Source: Caulobacter sp. BP25 (GTDB taxonomy: Bacteria; Pseudomonadota; Alphaproteobacteria; Caulobacterales; Caulobacteraceae). From it: a DNA stretch of 64,000 bases. Numbering within the stretch: position 1 is the first letter of the stretch; each line of letters starts with the position of its first letter. The translations under genes were made by a program, and so were the position numbers. This document shows positions 37,064 through 47,257 of this stretch, piece after piece. A model generated the notes under the pieces. That model was not told the origin of the DNA. It saw only the letters and a program-made list of their open reading frames with translations, and made no database searches. The DNA is taken from positions 62,001 through 126,000 of the forward strand of contig NZ_PEGH01000004.1 of assembly GCF_002737755.1 (NCBI RefSeq). The letters are read 5' to 3'.

Positions 37064-37816
37064 TTAGGCGCGATCGCGACGGTCACGACGGTCGCCCCGG
37101 TCGGGACGATCGCCGCGCTCACGGCCGCCACCTTCGCCGGCGGGGCCGGACTCGGTGGCCAGGCGCTTGTCGAGCGCCATCGGATCATGCTCCAGCACCT
37201 CGCCTTTGAAGATCCAGGTCTTCACGCCGATGATGCCGTAGGTGGTCTTGGCTTCGGCGAAACCGAAGTCGATGTCGGCGCGCAGGGTGTGCAGCGGCAC
37301 GCGACCTTCGCGGTACCACTCCATCCGAGCGATTTCAGCGCCGCCGAGGCGACCCGAGACGTTGATCCGGATGCCCTTGGCGCCGAGGCGCACGGCCGAC
37401 TGGATCGAACGCTTCATGGCGCGACGGAAGGCGATACGACGCTCAAGTTGTTGAGCGATCGACTCGGCCACCAGTTGAGCGTCGGTTTCCGGCTTGCGGA
37501 TCTCGACGATGTTCAGGTGGACTTCGCCCTCAGTCTGAATCGACAGGTCCTTACGGAGCTTGTCGATGTCAGCGCCCTTCTTGCCGATGATGACGCCCGG
37601 ACGGGCGGCATAGATCGTGATGCGGCACTTCTTGTGCGGACGCTCGATGATGATGCGCGAGACACCAGCTTGGTACAGGCGCTTCTTCAGGGCGGCGCGG
37701 ACCGCGAGGTCCTGATGCAGCATCTTGCCGTACTGGGCGCCGTCGGCGAACCAACGGCTGTCCCAGGTGCGGTTCACGCCGAGCCGCAGCCCGACCGGAT
37801 TGACTTTCTGACCCAT
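37064..37816 (-). CDS. rpsC: 30S ribosomal protein S3
   Basis: A 250-residue S3 at the mRNA entry pore. It has the KH-type domain ([17 protein letters not shown] near residue 60) and the C-terminal domain ([21 protein letters not shown]). The last 25 residues are a charged Arg/Asp/Gly-rich tail with repeated RGDR/DRRD units, longer than in E. coli. Its start overlaps the rplV stop by one base. Confidence 0.98.
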   Translation of the reverse strand: MGQKVNPVGLRLGVNRTWDSRWFADGAQYGKMLHQDLAVRAALKKRLYQAGVSRIIIERPHKKCRITIYAARPGVIIGKKGADIDKLRKDLSIQTEGEVHLNIVEIRKPETDAQLVAESIAQQLERRIAFRRAMKRSIQSAVRLGAKGIRINVSGRLGGAEIARMEWYREGRVPLHTLRADIDFGFAEAKTTYGIIGVKTWIFKGEVLEHDPMALDKRLATESGPAGEGGGRERGDRPDRGDRRDRRDRA

Positions 37817-38196
37817 TAGGCGGCCTCACCCAGTTCGCGGACCACGATCGTGATCTCGGAGAACGGCTTCTCAACGCGCGTCGCGCGACCGCGAGCGCGG
37901 GGCGAGAAACGCTTCATGATCAGGTTCTTGCCCACATAGGCCTCGGCGACGACCAGGGAGTCGATGTCGAGGTTGTGGTTGTTCTCGGCGTTGGAGATCG
38001 CCGAGTACAGCGCCTTGCGGACGTCCTGAGCGATACGCTTGTGGCTGAACTCGAGCTCGTTGAGAGCGCGCTGGACGTTCAGGCCACGGATGGACTGAGC
38101 GACCAGGTTCAGCTTGCGGGCGCTGGTGCGCAGGGTGCGAACCTTGGCCATCGCTTCGGCGCCGTCGAGGCGGCGAGCTTGCTTTTGCTTGGCCAT
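37816..38196 (-). CDS. rplV: 50S ribosomal protein L22
   Basis: A 126-residue L22 that contributes a long beta-hairpin to the exit-tunnel constriction. Motifs: [20 protein letters not shown] and [20 protein letters not shown] (one letter differs in places from the usual [11 protein letters not shown]). The N-terminus has a short extension before the core. Confidence 0.97.
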   Translation of the reverse strand: MAKQKQARRLDGAEAMAKVRTLRTSARKLNLVAQSIRGLNVQRALNELEFSHKRIAQDVRKALYSAISNAENNHNLDIDSLVVAEAYVGKNLIMKRFSPRARGRATRVEKPFSEITIVVRELGEAA

Positions 38197-38198
38197 GA

Positions 38199-38477
38199 TT
38201 ACTTCCTCTTGGCCTTCTTGTCGGCGGCGTGGCCCGGGAAGTTACGCGTAGGAGCGAACTCGCCGAACTTCATGCCGACCATGTCTTCCGACACGGAGAC
38301 CGGGACGTGCTTGTGGCCGTTGTGGACGCCGAAGGTCAGGCCGACAAATTGCGGCATGATCGTCGAGCGACGCGACCAGGTCTTGATGACGTCCTTGCGG
38401 CCCGACGACAGAGCGGCGTCGGCCTTCTTCAGGAGGTACCCGTCGACAAACGGGCCTTTCCAGACGGAGCGGGTCAT
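38199..38477 (-). CDS. rpsS: 30S ribosomal protein S19
   Basis: A 92-residue S19 of the head that pairs with S13. It opens [18 protein letters not shown] and has the invariant [15 protein letters not shown] and VYNGKKHVPV-type region, here [10 protein letters not shown]. Confidence 0.98.
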   Translation of the reverse strand: MTRSVWKGPFVDGYLLKKADAALSSGRKDVIKTWSRRSTIMPQFVGLTFGVHNGHKHVPVSVSEDMVGMKFGEFAPTRNFPGHAADKKAKRK

Positions 38478-38480
38478 GGC

Positions 38481-39320
38481 TTAGCGGCCCTTCTTCGCTT
38501 TGTGGCGCGAACGGATGATGAACTTGTCCGTGGCCTTGTTGACGCGGGTCTTGGCGCCCTTGGTCGGCTTACCAGCCGGGGTCACCGGGTGACGACCGCC
38601 CGAAGTCCGGCCTTCACCACCACCGTGGGGGTGGTCGACCGGGTTCATGGCGACACCGCGGACGTGCGGGCGACGGCCCATATGACGCGAACGACCGGCC
38701 TTGCCGAGGTTCTGGTTCATATGGTCGGGGTTCGAAACGGCGCCGACGGTGGCCATGCACGTATCGAGCACCATGCGCAGCTCGCCCGAGTTCAGGCGGA
38801 TCTGGGCGTAGCCGGCGTCACGACCGACCAGCTGGGCGTAGGCGCCAGCCGAGCGAGCGATCTGACCACCCTTGGCGGGCTTCAGCTCGATGTTGTGGAT
38901 GATCGTACCGATCGGCAGCGTGCGCAGCGGCGAGGCGTTGCCCGGCTTCACGTCGACCTTTTCAGCCGTGACGACTTCGTCGCCGGCCTTGAGGCGTTGC
39001 GGGGCCAGGATGTAGGCCAGCTCGCCGTCGCTCTGATACTTGATCAGAGCGATGAAGGCGGTGCGGTTCGGATCGTACTCAAGACGAACGACCGTGGCCA
39101 CGCCTTGCTTGCGACGCTTGAAGTCGACCAGACGGTACAGGCGCTTGGCGCCGCCGCCGCGGAAACGGACCGCGATACGGCCATTGCCGCCGCGACCGCC
39201 CGACTTGGTCAGGCCTTCGACGAGCTTCTTCTCGGGCTTGCCCTTGTGAAGTTCGCTGCGGTCGATCAGCACCAGGCCGCGCTGGCCGGGGCTGGTCGGG
39301 TTAAATTGCTTCAAGGCCAT
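38481..39320 (-). CDS. rplB: 50S ribosomal protein L2
   Basis: A 279-residue L2, needed for peptidyl-transferase activity and subunit association. Features: [17 protein letters not shown] near residue 43, [15 protein letters not shown], and the functional loop [22 protein letters not shown] with the conserved histidine. Confidence 0.99.
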   Translation of the reverse strand: MALKQFNPTSPGQRGLVLIDRSELHKGKPEKKLVEGLTKSGGRGGNGRIAVRFRGGGAKRLYRLVDFKRRKQGVATVVRLEYDPNRTAFIALIKYQSDGELAYILAPQRLKAGDEVVTAEKVDVKPGNASPLRTLPIGTIIHNIELKPAKGGQIARSAGAYAQLVGRDAGYAQIRLNSGELRMVLDTCMATVGAVSNPDHMNQNLGKAGRSRHMGRRPHVRGVAMNPVDHPHGGGEGRTSGGRHPVTPAGKPTKGAKTRVNKATDKFIIRSRHKAKKGR

Positions 39321-39324
39321 CTGA

Positions 39325-39621
39325 TTAGAGCCCCGTCGTGATGTCGATCGACTGGCCTTCGGCCAGCGTCACGATCGCTTTTTTGACGTCGTTGCGACGA
39401 CCCACGATGCCGCGGAAGCGCTTGGTCTTGCCCTTGGTCACGATGGTGTTGACCTTGGTCACCTTGACCTTGAACAGCTCTTCGACGGCGGCGGCGATTT
39501 CGTCCTTGGTCGCGTCGTTGGCCACCTTGAAGACAACCTTGTTCTGCTCGCTGAGCAGGGTCGTCTTTTCGGTGATCACCGGCGACAGGATCGTGTCGTA
39601 GTGGCGAGCGGTGGCGGCCAT
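39325..39621 (-). CDS. rplW: 50S ribosomal protein L23
   Basis: A 98-residue L23, the docking site for trigger factor and SRP at the tunnel exit. It opens [17 protein letters not shown], with [22 protein letters not shown]. One-base TAATG coupling to rplD upstream. Confidence 0.97.
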
Positions 39622-40259
39622 TAGGCGGCTTCCTTCTCAGCGAAACGCGCCGAGATCGCTTCGACCGCGTCCTTGGTCAGGACGAGGGTTTGGCGACGCA
39701 GCACGTCGTAGACGTTCAGGCCGGCGTTCGGCAGGACATCCACGTTCGGGATGTTGCGGGCGGCGAGCTTGAAGTTCGCGTCCACTTCCGGGCCGGCGAT
39801 GACCAGGGCGTTCTTCAGACCGATCTTGTCGAAGTTGGCGCGCAGAGCGGCCGTCTTCGGATCCGTCAGAACGGCGCTGTCCAGGACGACCAGCGAGCCC
39901 GACTTGGCCTTAGACGACAGAGCGTGCTTCAGGGCCAGGGCGCGGATCTTCTTGGGCAGGTCGAAGGCGTGGCTGCGGACCACGGGACCGTGGGCCTTGG
40001 CGCCGCCGACGAACTGGGCCGCACGGCGCGAGCCGTGACGGGCGCCGCCGGTGCCCTTCTGCTTGTACATCTTCTTGCTCGTACGAGAGACCTCGTTACG
40101 AACCTGAATCTTGTGGTTACCCGAGCGGCGCTTGGCCAGCTGCCAGGTCACGACGCGCTGCAGGATGTCGCCGCGGATGTCGTCGATGCCGAAGATGGCG
40201 TCGTCGAGATCAACGGAACCGGCCTTGCCGCCGTCCAGTTTGATGACGTCGAGTTTCAT
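39621..40259 (-). CDS. rplD: 50S ribosomal protein L4
   Basis: A 212-residue L4 whose loop lines the exit tunnel; in E. coli it autoregulates the S10 operon. The basic loop [26 protein letters not shown] is intact, with the usual C-terminal domain. Whether it regulates here cannot be told from sequence. TAATG coupling to rplC. Confidence 0.98.
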
Positions 40260-41023
40260 TAGCCTTCGCCCTCTTCGGTCGCAGCCGCGGGGGCCTCTTC
40301 AGCGGGGGTTTCAGCAGCAGCCGGAGCCTCGCCAGCCTTGCGGAAGGCGCCCGGACGCGGAGCGTCAGCCGGCAGAGCCTTCTTCACGGCGTCACGAACC
40401 TTCACGTAGCTGCCTTCGTGGCCCGGGACAGCGCCCTTGACCAGGATCAGGCCGCGCTCGACGTCAACCTTCCAGACGGTGACGTTGAGAGTGGTGACGG
40501 TTTCTTGACCCAGGTGACCAGCCATCTTCTTGCCCGGGAACGTACGGCCCGGATCCTGGCGGTTACCGGTCGAACCGTGCGAACGGTGCGAGACCGAAAC
40601 ACCGTGGGTGGCGCGCAGACCGCCGAAGTTCCAGCGCTTCATGGCGCCGGCGAAACCCTTACCGACAGTCACGCCTTGAATGTCGACCTTCTGGCCGGCA
40701 ACGAAGTGGTCGGCCGTCAGTTCGGCGCCGACTTCGATCAGGGCGTTCTCTTCGACGCGGAATTCGGCGACGACGCGCTTCGGCTCAACGGCCGCCTTCG
40801 CGAAGTGGCCGCGCAGGGCCTTGGAGGTGTTCTTGGCCTTCTTGGCGCCAGCGCCGAGTTGCAGGGCGGTGTAGCCGTCCTTCTCAACGGTGCGCACGCC
40901 CGTGACCTGGCAACCATCGAGCGACAGGACGGTGACCGGCACGTGCTGACCTGCCTCGTCGAAGAAGCGGGTCATGCCGAGCTTCTTGGCGAGAACGCCG
41001 GTGCGTTGGGTGGGGAGAGTCAT
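40259..41023 (-). CDS. rplC: 50S ribosomal protein L3
   Basis: A 254-residue L3 reaching the peptidyl-transferase centre. Core: [33 protein letters not shown], and [22 protein letters not shown]. The C-terminal 40 residues are an acidic Ala/Pro/Glu tail (repeats like [11 protein letters not shown]) absent from E. coli L3. ATG 41023 follows GGAGGG by seven bases, the clearest ribosome binding site in the block. Confidence 0.97.
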   Translation of the reverse strand: MTLPTQRTGVLAKKLGMTRFFDEAGQHVPVTVLSLDGCQVTGVRTVEKDGYTALQLGAGAKKAKNTSKALRGHFAKAAVEPKRVVAEFRVEENALIEVGAELTADHFVAGQKVDIQGVTVGKGFAGAMKRWNFGGLRATHGVSVSHRSHGSTGNRQDPGRTFPGKKMAGHLGQETVTTLNVTVWKVDVERGLILVKGAVPGHEGSYVKVRDAVKKALPADAPRPGAFRKAGEAPAAAETPAEEAPAAATEEGEG

Positions 41024-41036
41024 AAGCGGGCCCTCC

Positions 41037-41345
<309 letters not shown>

Positions 41346-41961
41346 ATCGCTCGGTTTCCTAGTGGGCTGCGCCCGCGTCTCGAACCATTTCAAAGACCAA
41401 CTCGAACTCCCGAGAGAGCTCGTACGCAGCGTCCGCAAAACAAAATACCCCTGCGGTGTCCCGCCGGGGTGGTTGTCCAGATATTGCGCCCCTCTCGAAA
41501 GAGGATTGCGGCGCTATGTCCGGGCGTCTCGCGAACCGCGTTTGAGCCCTAGAGCTCACAGCCGGTCCAACAGAGGCGCGCTTGTACGTTCCAGAATCGG
41601 TTTCGTCAAGCGCTCTGTCCGGTTCGTCTCGTCCGCAAGGACTCGAGTCGTCGGGCGGGTTCTGAATAGGCGCCCGGCACCTCTCGCGCAAGAGGCTGAC
41701 AAACATAACGCCGGTCGGCTTTTAACACATTTAGGTCAAAGCGAAGAATGAACGTGCGCACGCTTGCGCGTAGTGGAAATTCCCATCTCCGCAAGTGTCA
41801 CAAAATTGCATTATTCATGCTTGAAGCGTCGCCGCGGACCTTGAGCGAGCACCCAAACCTCCATAGATGCCGCTCCTCCCCGGCGGACTGGGCGGCCCCT
41901 CCCCCTAACAACGACCGCCCCGCCAGCCGGAGGAGCCACAGTACCCAAGGGGATAGACCCA
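41346..41961. other. Leader and promoter region between rpsJ and the outer-membrane protein gene
   Basis: About 616 bases between divergent genes. It should hold the ribosomal-block promoter on the minus strand and the outer-membrane-protein promoter on the plus strand. I found the terminator-like hairpin at 41436-41470 and AAGGGGA nine bases before ATG 41962, but no -35/-10 pair good enough to assign. No convincing coding frame. Confidence 0.55.
41436..41470 (-). terminator. Terminator-like hairpin in the rpsJ leader
   Basis: Minus strand: stem ACCCC-G-GCGG, loop GACA, CCGC-A-GGGGT (one mismatch), then ATTTTGTTTTG. It lies about 90 bases before the rpsJ start. No gene upstream on that strand is close enough to need it (the nearest ends at 42811), so an attenuator is possible. 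Confidence 0.6.
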
Positions 41962-42720
41962 ATGCATACCAAGCTCTTCGCCACCGCCGCCCTGATCGCC
42001 GCCGCCGTCTCGGCCCCGGCCTTCGCCCAGAACGTGGGTTCGGTCGGCGCGGCCGTGAACTACACCGACATCAACACCAAGCTCGGCGGCGGCCACGGCT
42101 CGTCGGCCGTGATCGACGGCTCGGTCGCGATCCCGCTGCAAGGCGCCTGGACCGTGACCGCCAATGGCGACGTCTCGATCTCGGACAACGACCTGTCGGA
42201 CGACACCATCGCCTCGGGCGCCGCCCACCTGACCACCAAGATCGGTGACAGCTGGCGCGTCGGCGGCTTCACCGCCCTCTCCCGCCCGGCCAACGACACG
42301 GTTTGGGCTGTCGGCGGCGAAGCTCACAAGTACCTGTCGAACGTGACCCTGTCGGGCGTCGCGGCCTACGGCCAGTCGAACGACCTGGACGCCGATCTGT
42401 ATACCGTGCGCGGCGACGCCCGTTACTTCGTGACGGACAACTTCCGCCTGGACGCCGGCGCGGCCTGGTCGCGCATCGACACCAACACCAACGCGGACCT
42501 GTGGGACGTGAACGTCGGTGGTGAGTACAAGTTCGCCAACACCGGCTGGTCGACCTTCGCCAAGTACACCCACAGCGAATCCGACGACCTGGCCGACCTG
42601 AACGCCGACGCCATCAAGGTGGGCCTGCGCTACACCTTCGGCGGCAGCCTGAAGGACCGCGACCGCGCTGGCGCCGACCTGATCTCGGCCGGCGACCTGT
42701 TCGGCTTCGGCGTCCGCTAA
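41962..42720 (+). CDS. Outer-membrane beta-barrel protein
   Basis: A 252-residue protein with a clear signal peptide (HTKLFATAALIAAAVSAPAFA, about 23 residues) and a mature part of alternating hydrophobic and polar residues, with paired strands such as WTVTANGDVSISDN, LTTKIGDSWRVGGFT, and LRYTFGGSLKDR near the end. It looks like a small porin-like barrel; no named family is certain and its cargo is unknown. AAGGGGA precedes the ATG, and a terminator follows at 42751. Confidence 0.75.
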   Translation: MHTKLFATAALIAAAVSAPAFAQNVGSVGAAVNYTDINTKLGGGHGSSAVIDGSVAIPLQGAWTVTANGDVSISDNDLSDDTIASGAAHLTTKIGDSWRVGGFTALSRPANDTVWAVGGEAHKYLSNVTLSGVAAYGQSNDLDADLYTVRGDARYFVTDNFRLDAGAAWSRIDTNTNADLWDVNVGGEYKFANTGWSTFAKYTHSESDDLADLNADAIKVGLRYTFGGSLKDRDRAGADLISAGDLFGFGVR

Positions 42721-42750
42721 GCGGCCGCTGGACCAAGGTCCGGACATGAA

Positions 42751-42780
42751 GAAGGCCCCGGGAGCGATCCCGGGGCCTTC
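42751..42780 (+). terminator. Intrinsic terminator after the outer-membrane protein gene
   Basis: Stem GAAGGCCCCGGGA, loop GCGA, TCCCGGGGCCTTC, then ACTCTTATAT. The perfect stem between convergent genes could also stop the DUF2807 transcript from the other side. It is nearly the same sequence as the terminators of rplQ and tuf. Confidence 0.8.
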
Positions 42781-42810
42781 ACTCTTATATATATGTGTGC
42801 GTGACGCGCC

Positions 42811-43649
42811 CTATTGGCCGATGATCACGTCGCCGGAGCCGGCCACGTGCTTCTTCACCGGGCCATTGACCTTGGCGATCTTGACGTCGCCCGAGCCCAT
42901 CACGCTGACATCGACCGCGTCGGCCTCGCCATTGAAAGTCACGTCGCCCGAGCCCATCACGCTGACGTCGATGGCCCGGCTGCGCCCCCCGCCACGGAGA
43001 TGTCGCCGGAGCCGGCAATGTTGCCCTCAAGCTTGCCCGAAATGCTCGCGGCTCGGATGTCGCCCGAACCCGCGATGCTAGCCTCCAGATCGCCAGCGAT
43101 CGCCTGGGTGTTCACGCTGCCTGATCCCGCGATGCTGATTTCGGCTGAACCCGCCGATCCCGTCCGGGTGTCACCGGAGCCGGCCTGGCTGACCTCCAGC
43201 TTTCCCTTGGTGTTGGCGACCGTCCAATTGCCGCAGCCGGCGTTGCCCAGCTCGACGCTGTCGGAGCGGCCTATGTCGCCGAACACGGCGCCGGCGGCGC
43301 CGACCTTGACGTTCAGCGGCGTACGGATGGCGACTTGCGGAATGTTGTCATAGGCCACCTCGCCCACGCCGCGCACCCTGACCGAAGCCTTGCCCTTGCT
43401 GTTGTTGCAGCCGTTGATCCGGTTCATCCGCAGACCGCCGTCGACAACCACGTCAGCGCCATCGGTCCTCAGGGTCAGAGGCAGGCTGGCGTTGGTGGTC
43501 AGGAACTCGACCTTAATGTCGGACCGGTTCTCCGGAATGATCACGACGCGGGCGACGGCGTCCTTGATCTTCACGGACGGCGCGGCCTGCACGACGCCAG
43601 CAGCGGAAACGGCGGCGGCCAGAACGGCCAGAGTGGTCATAGCGCGCAT
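42811..43649 (-). pseudogene. DUF2807 (GIN domain) exported protein, frameshifted
   Basis: From ATG 43649 (GGGGAG seven bases before it) the product has a signal peptide MRAMTTLAVLAAAVSAAGVVQA, then a beta-helix-like domain with repeats of GSGDV/AGSGDI type, as in DUF2807 putative adhesin-head proteins. The open frame ends at 42957 (231 codons). The adjacent frame continues the same repeat (AIDVSVMGSGDV, then VAGSGDVIIGQ) to a stop at 42811-42813. Adding one C to the run of six C at 42985-42990 restores a single frame of about 280 codons. Real mutation, phase variation or a sequencing error are all possible. Confidence 0.75.
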
Positions 43650-43730
43650 CGGTAAGCTCCCCATCGGATGCGAGTATCTCGATGGGGGCAAGCTAGCGAT
43701 GCTTCCTCCAGACCACGACTTAATTCGCGG

Positions 43731-46037
43731 TCATGACCTGGGTGTCATGGAAAGCCAGTCGGCCTGGTGTCTTCGCAAGCGCACCGGTGCTGACTTATAG
43801 GCCGGCGTACCGGAGCGTTGGTCATGGTCGTCCAGCGCGATCACCACATTGGTCTCGGGATAGTAGGCCGCCAGGCAGCCAGGCGGAATGTCGCGCGCCA
43901 CCACGGTGAACGCCCGCGCCACGCGCTCTCCGCTCTCATCGAAAGCCGCGCCAATGTCGATCAGGTCGCCTTCGGCGAGGCCCATGCGCGCCATGTCCTC
44001 GGGATTGGCGAAAACCACGTCGCGTCGACCAAACACCCCGCGGTATCGGTCGTTATTCCCATAGATCGTCGTATTGTACTGGTCGTGGCTGCGCAGGGTG
44101 GTCAGGATCAGCACGTCCGGATCGCCCCGTCGCGGGTCGCCAGCCTTGGGGTCGAAGACCAGGAAGTTGGCCTTGCCGCTCGCAGTCTTCCACACCCGGT
44201 CAGATGGCCCGACCGGCAGGCGGAAGCCGCCCGGGACACGGACCTTCTCATTGTATCCCTCGAAGGCGGCCGGAAAGACGCGGGCGATCAGGTCGCGAAT
44301 GGCGTCATAGTCGTCAGCCAGGCCCGGCCAGTCGATCAATGGATCCTCGCCGAACGTCACCCTGCCGATCCCGGCGACAATGGCGGGCTCGGACAACAAG
44401 TGCTCGGACGCTGGCGGATTGAGGCCGCGCGAGGCGTGGACCATCGACATGGAGTCCTCGACCGTCACCGACTGACGCACGCCTGCCCGCACGTCCAGCT
44501 CCGTCCGGCCCAGGCAAGGCAGCAGCAGCGCCGCCCTACCGACCAGAAGGTGCGTACGGTTTGGCTTGGTGGCGACGTGCACGGCCAAGTCCAGCTTTCG
44601 CATCGCCGCGAAGGTCCGCACCGGATCCGGCGCGGCGACGGCGAAGTTGCCCCCCAGGCCAACGAACACCTTGGCCGTGCCCTGCTCCATCGCCGCGATC
44701 GCTTCGATCACCGTGTGGCCGTGTGCGCGCGGCGGCTCGAAGCCGAAGACGTCGCGGAGCGAATCCAGCAGCGCCGTGGTCGGCTTTTCCCAGACTCCGA
44801 CCGTCCGCGCCCCCTGGACGTTCGAGTGGCCGCGCAGCGGGCAGACGCCCGCGCCCGATCGTCCGATATTGCCCTTGAGCAGCAGCAGGTTGACCAGCTG
44901 CTGCACCGTCTGGGAGCTGTCACGGTGCTGGGTCAGGCCCATGCCGTAGCAAAGGATCGTCGCCTTGGCCTTGGCGTAGGTCGCCGCCGCCTCCTCGATC
45001 CTGGCGCGCGGCAGGCCGCAGCCAGCCTCGATAGCCGCCCAGTCCAGCGCCTCGAGATGCGCGGCCAGGGCGTCGAACCCGGTCGTGTGCGAGGCGATGA
45101 AGTCACGATCCAGCACCCCGCCCTCACACGCTTCCAGCGCCAGGATCGCCTTCATCATCCCCTGCACCAACAGGGCGTCGCCGCCGATGGTCAGCTGGTA
45201 ATAGGCCGAGGCGATCGGGGTCGAAGACAGGGTCGCCATCTCGACCGGGTCCTGCGGCGAGGCGAACTTCTCCAGCGCCCGCTCGCGCAGCGGATTAAAG
45301 GCCAGGATCGTGGCCCCGCGCCGGCTGGCCTCGCGCAGGGTCGCCATCATGCGCGGATGGTTGGTGCCGGGATTGTGCCCGAAGCACAGGATCAAGTCGG
45401 CGTGGTCAAAGTCCTCCAGCGTGACCGAGCCTTTCCCAAGGCCGATCGAGTCCGGCAGGCCGACGCTGGTCGGCTCGTGGCACATGTTCGAGCAGTCGGG
45501 GAAATTGTTGGTCCCGAACCGACGCCCCAGGAGCTGGTACAGGAACGCCGCCTCGTTCGACGCTCGGCCCGAGGCGTAGAACTGCGCCTGGTTTGGATGC
45601 TCCAGCGCCTTCAGCGCCGCGCCGGTCCGGGCGAAAGCCTCGTCCCAAGTGATGGCCTTGTAGCGGTCGTCGCTCGGGTCATAGGCCATGGGCTCGGTCA
45701 GCCGGCCCAGGTCCTCGATCGCGTGGTCGCTCCAGGTCAGGAGTTCACTGACCGTGTGGCGAGCGAAGACCTCGGGCGTCGCGCGCTTGCTGGTCGCTTC
45801 CCAGGCGACAGCCTTGGCCCCGTTCTCGCAGAACTCGAACGACGAGGTGTGCTTGGGGTCGGGCCAGGCGCAGCCGGGACAGTCGAAGCCTTCGGGCTGG
45901 TTGGCGCGCAGCAAGGTCTTGCCGCCCTCGACCACCGTCTCCTGGTCGGCCAAGGCGCCGGCCACGGCCTTCAGCGCGCCCCAGCCGCCGGCCGGCTTGT
46001 CGTAAGGGCGAACGCCCGGGACCTTTTCGCTCGCCAT
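43731..46037 (-). CDS. FdhF/YdeP-family molybdopterin oxidoreductase
   Basis: A 768-residue member of the molybdopterin formate-dehydrogenase-like superfamily, YdeP branch. It has the EGFDCPGCAWPDP motif near residue 50, with fewer cysteines than a standard four-cysteine cluster site, and the molybdopterin-binding LILCFGHNPGTNHPRMM near residue 210 and SGAGVCPLRGHSNVQG near residue 390. The C-terminal MopB domain (LTTLRSHDQYNTTIYG) is intact. Substrate is not established; in E. coli YdeP is linked to acid resistance. fdhD lies immediately upstream, sharing one base. Confidence 0.87.
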   Translation of the reverse strand: MASEKVPGVRPYDKPAGGWGALKAVAGALADQETVVEGGKTLLRANQPEGFDCPGCAWPDPKHTSSFEFCENGAKAVAWEATSKRATPEVFARHTVSELLTWSDHAIEDLGRLTEPMAYDPSDDRYKAITWDEAFARTGAALKALEHPNQAQFYASGRASNEAAFLYQLLGRRFGTNNFPDCSNMCHEPTSVGLPDSIGLGKGSVTLEDFDHADLILCFGHNPGTNHPRMMATLREASRRGATILAFNPLRERALEKFASPQDPVEMATLSSTPIASAYYQLTIGGDALLVQGMMKAILALEACEGGVLDRDFIASHTTGFDALAAHLEALDWAAIEAGCGLPRARIEEAAATYAKAKATILCYGMGLTQHRDSSQTVQQLVNLLLLKGNIGRSGAGVCPLRGHSNVQGARTVGVWEKPTTALLDSLRDVFGFEPPRAHGHTVIEAIAAMEQGTAKVFVGLGGNFAVAAPDPVRTFAAMRKLDLAVHVATKPNRTHLLVGRAALLLPCLGRTELDVRAGVRQSVTVEDSMSMVHASRGLNPPASEHLLSEPAIVAGIGRVTFGEDPLIDWPGLADDYDAIRDLIARVFPAAFEGYNEKVRVPGGFRLPVGPSDRVWKTASGKANFLVFDPKAGDPRRGDPDVLILTTLRSHDQYNTTIYGNNDRYRGVFGRRDVVFANPEDMARMGLAEGDLIDIGAAFDESGERVARAFTVVARDIPPGCLAAYYPETNVVIALDDHDQRSGTPAYKSAPVRLRRHQADWLSMTPRS

Positions 46038-46852
46038 CAGGCCGGCTCCGGCTGAGTTTCAATCAAGCGCTCGCCGCCGGCGAACACCGCGTGGCCATCG
46101 GTGCGGGCCAGAGCCACCAGCGTAATGCCCGCCTCCTGCGCCTTGGCGATCGCCAGATCGGTCGGCGCCGAGACCGCGATCAGGATCGGGCAGCCCATCC
46201 GCGCGGTCTTCTCCACCATCTCGAACGAGCAGCGGCTTGTGACGACGACAAAGCCGCTGCCCGCGTCGATCCCTTGGCGCGCCATGGCCCCCGCCAACTT
46301 GTCCAGCGCATTGTGGCGGCCCACGTCCTCGCGAACCAGGACAAGCTCGGCCTCTGGCGTGAAGAAGGCCGCCGCATGGGTCGCCCGGGTCAGCCGCCCG
46401 AGGGCCTGCTGCTCCTCCAGCGACGCAAGCGCCAGCGGAATCGCTTCATGTCGGACGCGAGCGCCCGCCCCCACGGTCGGCAGCGGCCGAACCGCGTCGG
46501 CCAGGCGCTGGACGCCACACAGCCCGCAGCTGGACCGGCCCTCAAGATTGCGCGGTCGGGCCTTGCGGGCCAAGGCGCCAGGCGCGAAGGCCAAATCGAC
46601 GAGGACGCCCTGCGCCTCTTCTTTGAGGGTGATGGCCATCACCTCGCTGGCCGGGGCGACACCTTCGGTGACGACGAAGCCCAGAGCCAGGTCCTGAAGG
46701 TCCTCCGGCGTCGCCATCAGCACCGTGTGCGGACGCCCATCGAACGACAGGCCAACCGCCACTTCGCGCGGCGTGATCCGCTCAATCGCCTGAGCGGCGT
46801 TTCCGGCGCGCCACTGAACGGCGGCGCGAGGAGCGATGGAAGAAACCGACAT
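46037..46852 (-). CDS. fdhD: Formate dehydrogenase accessory sulfurtransferase FdhD
   Basis: A 271-residue protein that passes sulfur from IscS to the molybdenum cofactor of formate-dehydrogenase-type enzymes. The sulfur-carrying CxxC motif is present as SSCGLCG near residue 108; VREDVGRHNALDKL and VTSRCSFEMVEKTARMG are the usual C-terminal blocks. It directly precedes and touches the YdeP-type gene, so it probably matures that enzyme. Confidence 0.95.
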   Translation of the reverse strand: MSVSSIAPRAAVQWRAGNAAQAIERITPREVAVGLSFDGRPHTVLMATPEDLQDLALGFVVTEGVAPASEVMAITLKEEAQGVLVDLAFAPGALARKARPRNLEGRSSCGLCGVQRLADAVRPLPTVGAGARVRHEAIPLALASLEEQQALGRLTRATHAAAFFTPEAELVLVREDVGRHNALDKLAGAMARQGIDAGSGFVVVTSRCSFEMVEKTARMGCPILIAVSAPTDLAIAKAQEAGITLVALARTDGHAVFAGGERLIETQPEPA

Positions 46853-47257
46853 GTCAAAAGCCTACTCCGCGAGCGTCTGACGGTATAGCCGATGACGTCA
46901 CAACCTGACGGCGGGCGGCCGTCGCCAATCCGTACGCTCGGGCGCCGAAGCGCGATGACATTTGAATGACGCCGTGACCTCAAAAGCACAAATTGGGCCG
47001 ATACAATTGCAATCTGGCCGAAAAGAAACCCCACTTTATTCCGACTGAATACCAACCCCTATCGCAACCGAAGCAAAACCCAGCATTTGTTACCTTTGCT
47101 ATCGCCCCACTTCCGCGCGCCAAGGAACAGCCAGCCAGCCGCTAACAAACCCCCACAATCGGGACACAGACGCCTCCTAGCCCTCTGCGCATCGCGAACA
47201 CCTTTTCGCTGATTTTTGGCCGTCTTCTCCGAAGGCGGCGCGTTAGGGGACAGTCCT
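46853..47257. other. Promoter region between fdhD and the TonB-dependent receptor
   Basis: About 400 bases between divergent genes, with a lower-GC stretch around 46960-47110. It should contain promoters for both transcripts. AGGGGA before ATG 47258 is a good ribosome binding site for the receptor. No operator or promoter could be assigned by eye. Confidence 0.5.

Noticed and set aside
43818..46055. 745-codon frame antisense to the YdeP-type gene
   Set aside because: Same reason; no recognisable domain, the sense gene is well supported.
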